From Paludisphaera rhizosphaerae (GTDB taxonomy: Bacteria; Planctomycetota; Planctomycetia; Isosphaerales; Isosphaeraceae), in the NCBI RefSeq assembly GCF_011065895.1, contig NZ_JAALCR010000046.1:1-37279 (forward strand): DNA of 37,279 bases, read 5' to 3'. The notes beneath the pieces are model-generated. The model worked only from the letters and a program-made list of their open reading frames with translations. It searched no databases and was not told the DNA's origin. The position numbers were made by a program, and so were the translations under genes. This document shows positions 34,578-37,279 of the stretch, piece by piece. The first letter of the stretch is position 1, and the number at the start of each line of letters is the position of its first letter.

Positions 34578-34966
34578 GTTCCGGGCCTCCAAGCCCCCCG
34601 CCCTCACCGGGACAGGGATGAAACCCACTCGCCCGCCCTTCATTGTGCCATTCGTCGGAGAACTATCCAGATGTTCTGTATGAAATTTTGGACACGCTCT
34701 GTCGCCTGGTCGCGATCGCGGCGACCCGGAGGGTGGGGGGAACCGACGCGGTTCGGACCTGGACCCCTGACATAATTTAAGACGTGCGTGCGGATTGCAA
34801 CGGTGGCAAGCTGGAATTCGAGCATGTCGATCGGCCGCGTTGCCGGGTGGCAACATCGGCCAGGTGCAGGGGTTGGCGTTCGGCATGGCAAGTGCCTTCG
34901 ATAGGCACCCGAAGCCTCGGCTGATCGAACCGACGGCCTCGAAAACATCTCTGCGAGGACGCACCG
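34578..34966. other. Intergenic region between divergent recN and ybdK-type genes
   Basis: 389 bases. The recN frame continues open here but without RecN similarity. A minus-strand pair TTGCAA and AATTAT with 17 bases between (about 34770-34800) could be a weak recN promoter. No SOS box was recognised. Confidence 0.45.
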
Positions 34967-36112
34967 ATGCCCGTCGAACCTTTTCGCGGCAGCTCCGAGC
35001 CGACCCTGGGCGTCGAGCTGGAGATGCAGATCGTCGACGCCGAGACGTTCGACCTCAAGCCGGTCGGCGACGACGTCATCGAGACGGTCCCAGCCGAGCT
35101 TGCGGCGTCGATCAAGCCCGAGCTGTATCAGTGCTGCGTCGAGATCAACACCGGGATCTGCCGGGACGTCGACGAGGCCGGCCGCGATCTGGAGGCCAAG
35201 CTCGCCTTCGTCCAGGAGCGTGCGGCGCGGTTCGAGGCGCGCGTGGCCTGGGGAGGCTCGCACCCATTCGCGCATTGGCTCGACCAGGATCTTTCGATCA
35301 GTCCGAGATATCATCAGCTCATTGAGGACAACCAGGACACCATCCGCCGCGAGCTCACGTTCGGCCTGCACGTCCACGTCGGCGTCCCCGACGGCGACAC
35401 CGCCGCGCGGGTCTGCACCCGGGTTTCGCACTATTTGCCGGCGCTGCTGGCGCTATCGGCCAACAGCCCGTACTGGTGCGGGCGGGACAGCGGCCTGAGT
35501 TCGTACCGGCTCGACGTGATGGGCGTCGCGCCGACGGGCGGGCAGCCGCCGTTCCTTCGCGACTGGGATTCATTCGTCCGGCTGGCCGAGCGGCTGGCGG
35601 CCGTCGGTTCGATCAAGACGACGAAGGAGCTGTGGTGGGACGTCCGTCCCAGCGATCGATTCGGGACGGTCGAGGTCCGCATCTGCGATATGCCGACCGA
35701 CCTGGCCTCCGTCCAGGCCATCGTCGCGCTGATCCAGTGCCTGATCGACCATATCGTCCTCGACACGGGCTTCCACCTCGTCGAGTTGAGCGAATTCGGC
35801 CGCCTGATGATCCGCCAGAACCGCTGGCGCGCGGCGCGTTACGGTCTGGACGCGGTCCTCGTCGACCCCGAGACCGGCCGCAACGAGGTCGCCCGCGACG
35901 CCATCCGCCGGATGGCCGACACGCTTGCCTCCACGGCCGAGAAGCTCGGCTGCTCCCACTGGCTCGACCACGCCCGAAGCATGGCCGACCTTCCCGACGG
36001 CGCCGCTCGTCAACGCGAGGTGTTCGAACGGACCGGCTACCTGTCCGACGTCGCCCGCTTCCTCGCCGGCGAGGTCGTCGGGGTGCAGACCGACTCCGAG
36101 GTCGAGATTTAG
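34967..36112 (+). CDS. ybdK: Carboxylate-amine ligase, YbdK / GCS2 family
   Basis: Glutamate-cysteine-ligase type 2 family enzyme of 381 residues, with a glutamine-synthetase-like fold. Signatures in order: TLGVELEMQIVDAETFDL (about 12-29) with metal-binding glutamates, CVEINTGICRDV (about 57-68), GLHVHVGVPDGD (about 131-142) and RPSDRFGTVEVRICDMPTD (about 226-244). E. coli YbdK has weak glutamate-cysteine ligase activity, and the natural substrates of most members are unknown. The ATG 34967 sits just before the conserved start. The 3' end is nine bases from the convergent secreted-protein gene. Glutathione-like thiol synthesis is possible but no partner gene is seen. Confidence 0.88.
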   Translation: MPVEPFRGSSEPTLGVELEMQIVDAETFDLKPVGDDVIETVPAELAASIKPELYQCCVEINTGICRDVDEAGRDLEAKLAFVQERAARFEARVAWGGSHPFAHWLDQDLSISPRYHQLIEDNQDTIRRELTFGLHVHVGVPDGDTAARVCTRVSHYLPALLALSANSPYWCGRDSGLSSYRLDVMGVAPTGGQPPFLRDWDSFVRLAERLAAVGSIKTTKELWWDVRPSDRFGTVEVRICDMPTDLASVQAIVALIQCLIDHIVLDTGFHLVELSEFGRLMIRQNRWRAARYGLDAVLVDPETGRNEVARDAIRRMADTLASTAEKLGCSHWLDHARSMADLPDGAARQREVFERTGYLSDVARFLAGEVVGVQTDSEVEI

Positions 36113-36121
36113 CCGCCGGGA

Positions 36122-37255
36122 CTATTCGTCGCCCGTCTGGAAAGCCTGGTGCCAGCCAGACCATCCCGCGTTGGCCGCCTCGTGATCGATCGACCGGACG
36201 CGGAGCGCGAACCGCGCGCCGGCGGCGAGTCGATCGGCGTCGGCCAGCGGGCCCATGAACGAGCCGGAGGCGGCGTCGACCGTGACTCGGCGCGGGCCGG
36301 TGATCGGTTTCGACCGCCAGACGACGACTCGATCCTCGCCCGCGACCTCGACTTTCCAACCGCGGGCCGTCTCCGGCGCGGGGCCGCCGAGCAGCAGCAC
36401 GGGCTGGCGGGGGGCGGTCACGGGCCCAATCGGCCGGGTCGAGATCACGAACTGGTCGAGCCACCGCGTCTGGCCGACGGGCGATCCGTCGTTCCAGTAG
36501 GATTCCAGGAACACGGCGTTGAGGCTGTGTTCGTCGTAGCGGCCCCGCCAGTCCAGGTTCGTTCGTTCTGACTCCAACCGGCCGTCGATCCAAAGTTGCA
36601 TCAGGCCGTCGCGCTCGCCAGGCGTATTCAGCTTCACCCGGGCTTCCACGCAGACCCACCAACCGGCCTCGCCCGCGCTGCTGATCGGGAGCTTCGCCGT
36701 CGGCTTGTTCCCGAGCCACCGCAACTTCGGGAAGTCGTTGTAACGCGTCGTGACGACTCGATCGTCGCGGACGCCGGTGGCCGGGTCGAGCGTCAGGGTC
36801 TCGCCGCTCGACCAGACGTGTCCGATCATCGCCTGGGACCAGTTGGGCGAGGTGATCGAGGTGATCCGCGAGAGCTTCGCTTCGCCGCCGCCGGTCCAGC
36901 CGGGCTGATGCTTGACGTAGACGCGCCAGTAGACGTCCGAGAATCTCTCGCCTCGACGCACGACGCGGCCGGTCGGGCTGTCGCCGAAGAAGACCTTGCG
37001 ATTGCCTCGGCCCTGCTCGCCCTTCTCATAGCGGCTGACCATCGATCGCCCCACGCCTCCGAAGGCGACCCGGTCGTCGAGTTCACCCTGGGACTCGGTG
37101 TAGCGCTTCTCGGGGCCGTCGAAGTCGTCGTACCAGATCGTCGCCGGGTCGTCGGCCTGCGGCTGACTGGAGCGGGGGACGACGGAGTCGATCCGCAACG
37201 ATGAATCTTCGGCTGCGAACAGCGTCGCGGCGAGCACGATCCCGAGCAGGTTCAT
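36122..37255 (-). CDS. Secreted lectin/lyase-like hypothetical protein
   Basis: Exported protein of 377 residues with a signal peptide MNLLGIVLAATLFAAEDSS. I do not recognise a named family with certainty. The middle contains WRVYVKHQPGWTGGGEAKLSR, GWWVCVEARVKLNTPGE and MQLWIDGRLESERTNLDWRG, followed by WLDQFVIST. This pattern is of a concanavalin-A-like jelly roll as in polysaccharide lyases and heparin-lyase-like proteins. The final 90 residues (ARGWKVEVAGEDRVVVWRS to the end) look like an Ig or fibronectin-like beta domain. Such genes are common in planctomycetes and probably act on extracellular glycans, but no catalytic residues can be assigned. Its 5' end is close to the window edge. 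Confidence 0.7.
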   Translation of the reverse strand: MNLLGIVLAATLFAAEDSSLRIDSVVPRSSQPQADDPATIWYDDFDGPEKRYTESQGELDDRVAFGGVGRSMVSRYEKGEQGRGNRKVFFGDSPTGRVVRRGERFSDVYWRVYVKHQPGWTGGGEAKLSRITSITSPNWSQAMIGHVWSSGETLTLDPATGVRDDRVVTTRYNDFPKLRWLGNKPTAKLPISSAGEAGWWVCVEARVKLNTPGERDGLMQLWIDGRLESERTNLDWRGRYDEHSLNAVFLESYWNDGSPVGQTRWLDQFVISTRPIGPVTAPRQPVLLLGGPAPETARGWKVEVAGEDRVVVWRSKPITGPRRVTVDAASGSFMGPLADADRLAAGARFALRVRSIDHEAANAGWSGWHQAFQTGDE

Positions 37256-37279
37256 GGCGTCCCCTTTCCGTCCGGGCCT

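Noticed and set aside
34578-34964. Upstream extension of the recN frame
   Set aside because: Open but unlike RecN; the GTG at 34577 has a strong ribosome site and gives the standard start.

Overview
This window is GC-rich bacterial chromosomal DNA, most likely from a planctomycete and probably the Isosphaeraceae side of the phylum. The pointers are a DUF1559 pseudopilin-like protein with the FTLIELLVVIAIIAVLIALL leader, secreted sulfatase and esterase genes, a large exported protein with the planctomycete-type N-terminal LExRxLL motif, DUF1573 next to a multihaem cytochrome, and a DUF4058 gene. The lineage is inferred from gene content, not from a marker-gene tree. No rRNA, tRNA, transposase or CRISPR array was seen.

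Layout. Positions 1-5420 (minus strand) hold a histidine cluster, hisS, a hisS paralogue (hisZ-like) and hisG, joined by 4-base overlaps, followed by a receiver-only response regulator and ldhA. Positions 5574-13675 (minus) hold a zinc alcohol dehydrogenase, a secreted esterase, DUF4058, a sarcosine-oxidase-like flavoenzyme and a 939-residue subtilase with malectin and three discoidin domains. Positions 14107-17368 hold a membrane TPR protein (plus) that overlaps crcB tail to tail, then fucU and a sulfatase (minus).

Positions 17565-21264 look like an accessory segment. A clear promoter precedes a large TerD-like protein, and a convergent ATP-grasp gene of the R2K type follows, flanked by AT-richer gene-free DNA. 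Positions 21265-26027 (minus) return to core genes: a metallophosphoesterase, yidC and mnmE. Positions 26404-32860 (plus) hold tsaB, the DUF1559 protein, a methyltransferase, DUF1573, a tetrahaem cytochrome lipoprotein and a DUF962 protein. The end holds recN (minus), a ybdK-type carboxylate-amine ligase (plus) and a secreted lectin/lyase-like protein (minus).

The most striking observation is a 162-base nested-palindrome repeat inserted in frame in mnmE, with a 163-base relative between genes near 32.3 kb. The two copies differ by a compensatory base-pair change in one internal hairpin. This resembles the palindromic elements that insert into protein-coding genes in Rickettsia. The second point of interest is the TerD-like/ATP-grasp pair, which fits the described association of Ter-type stress proteins with ATP-grasp ligases, although here the TerD-like protein has lost the RING finger I recall for its closest family.
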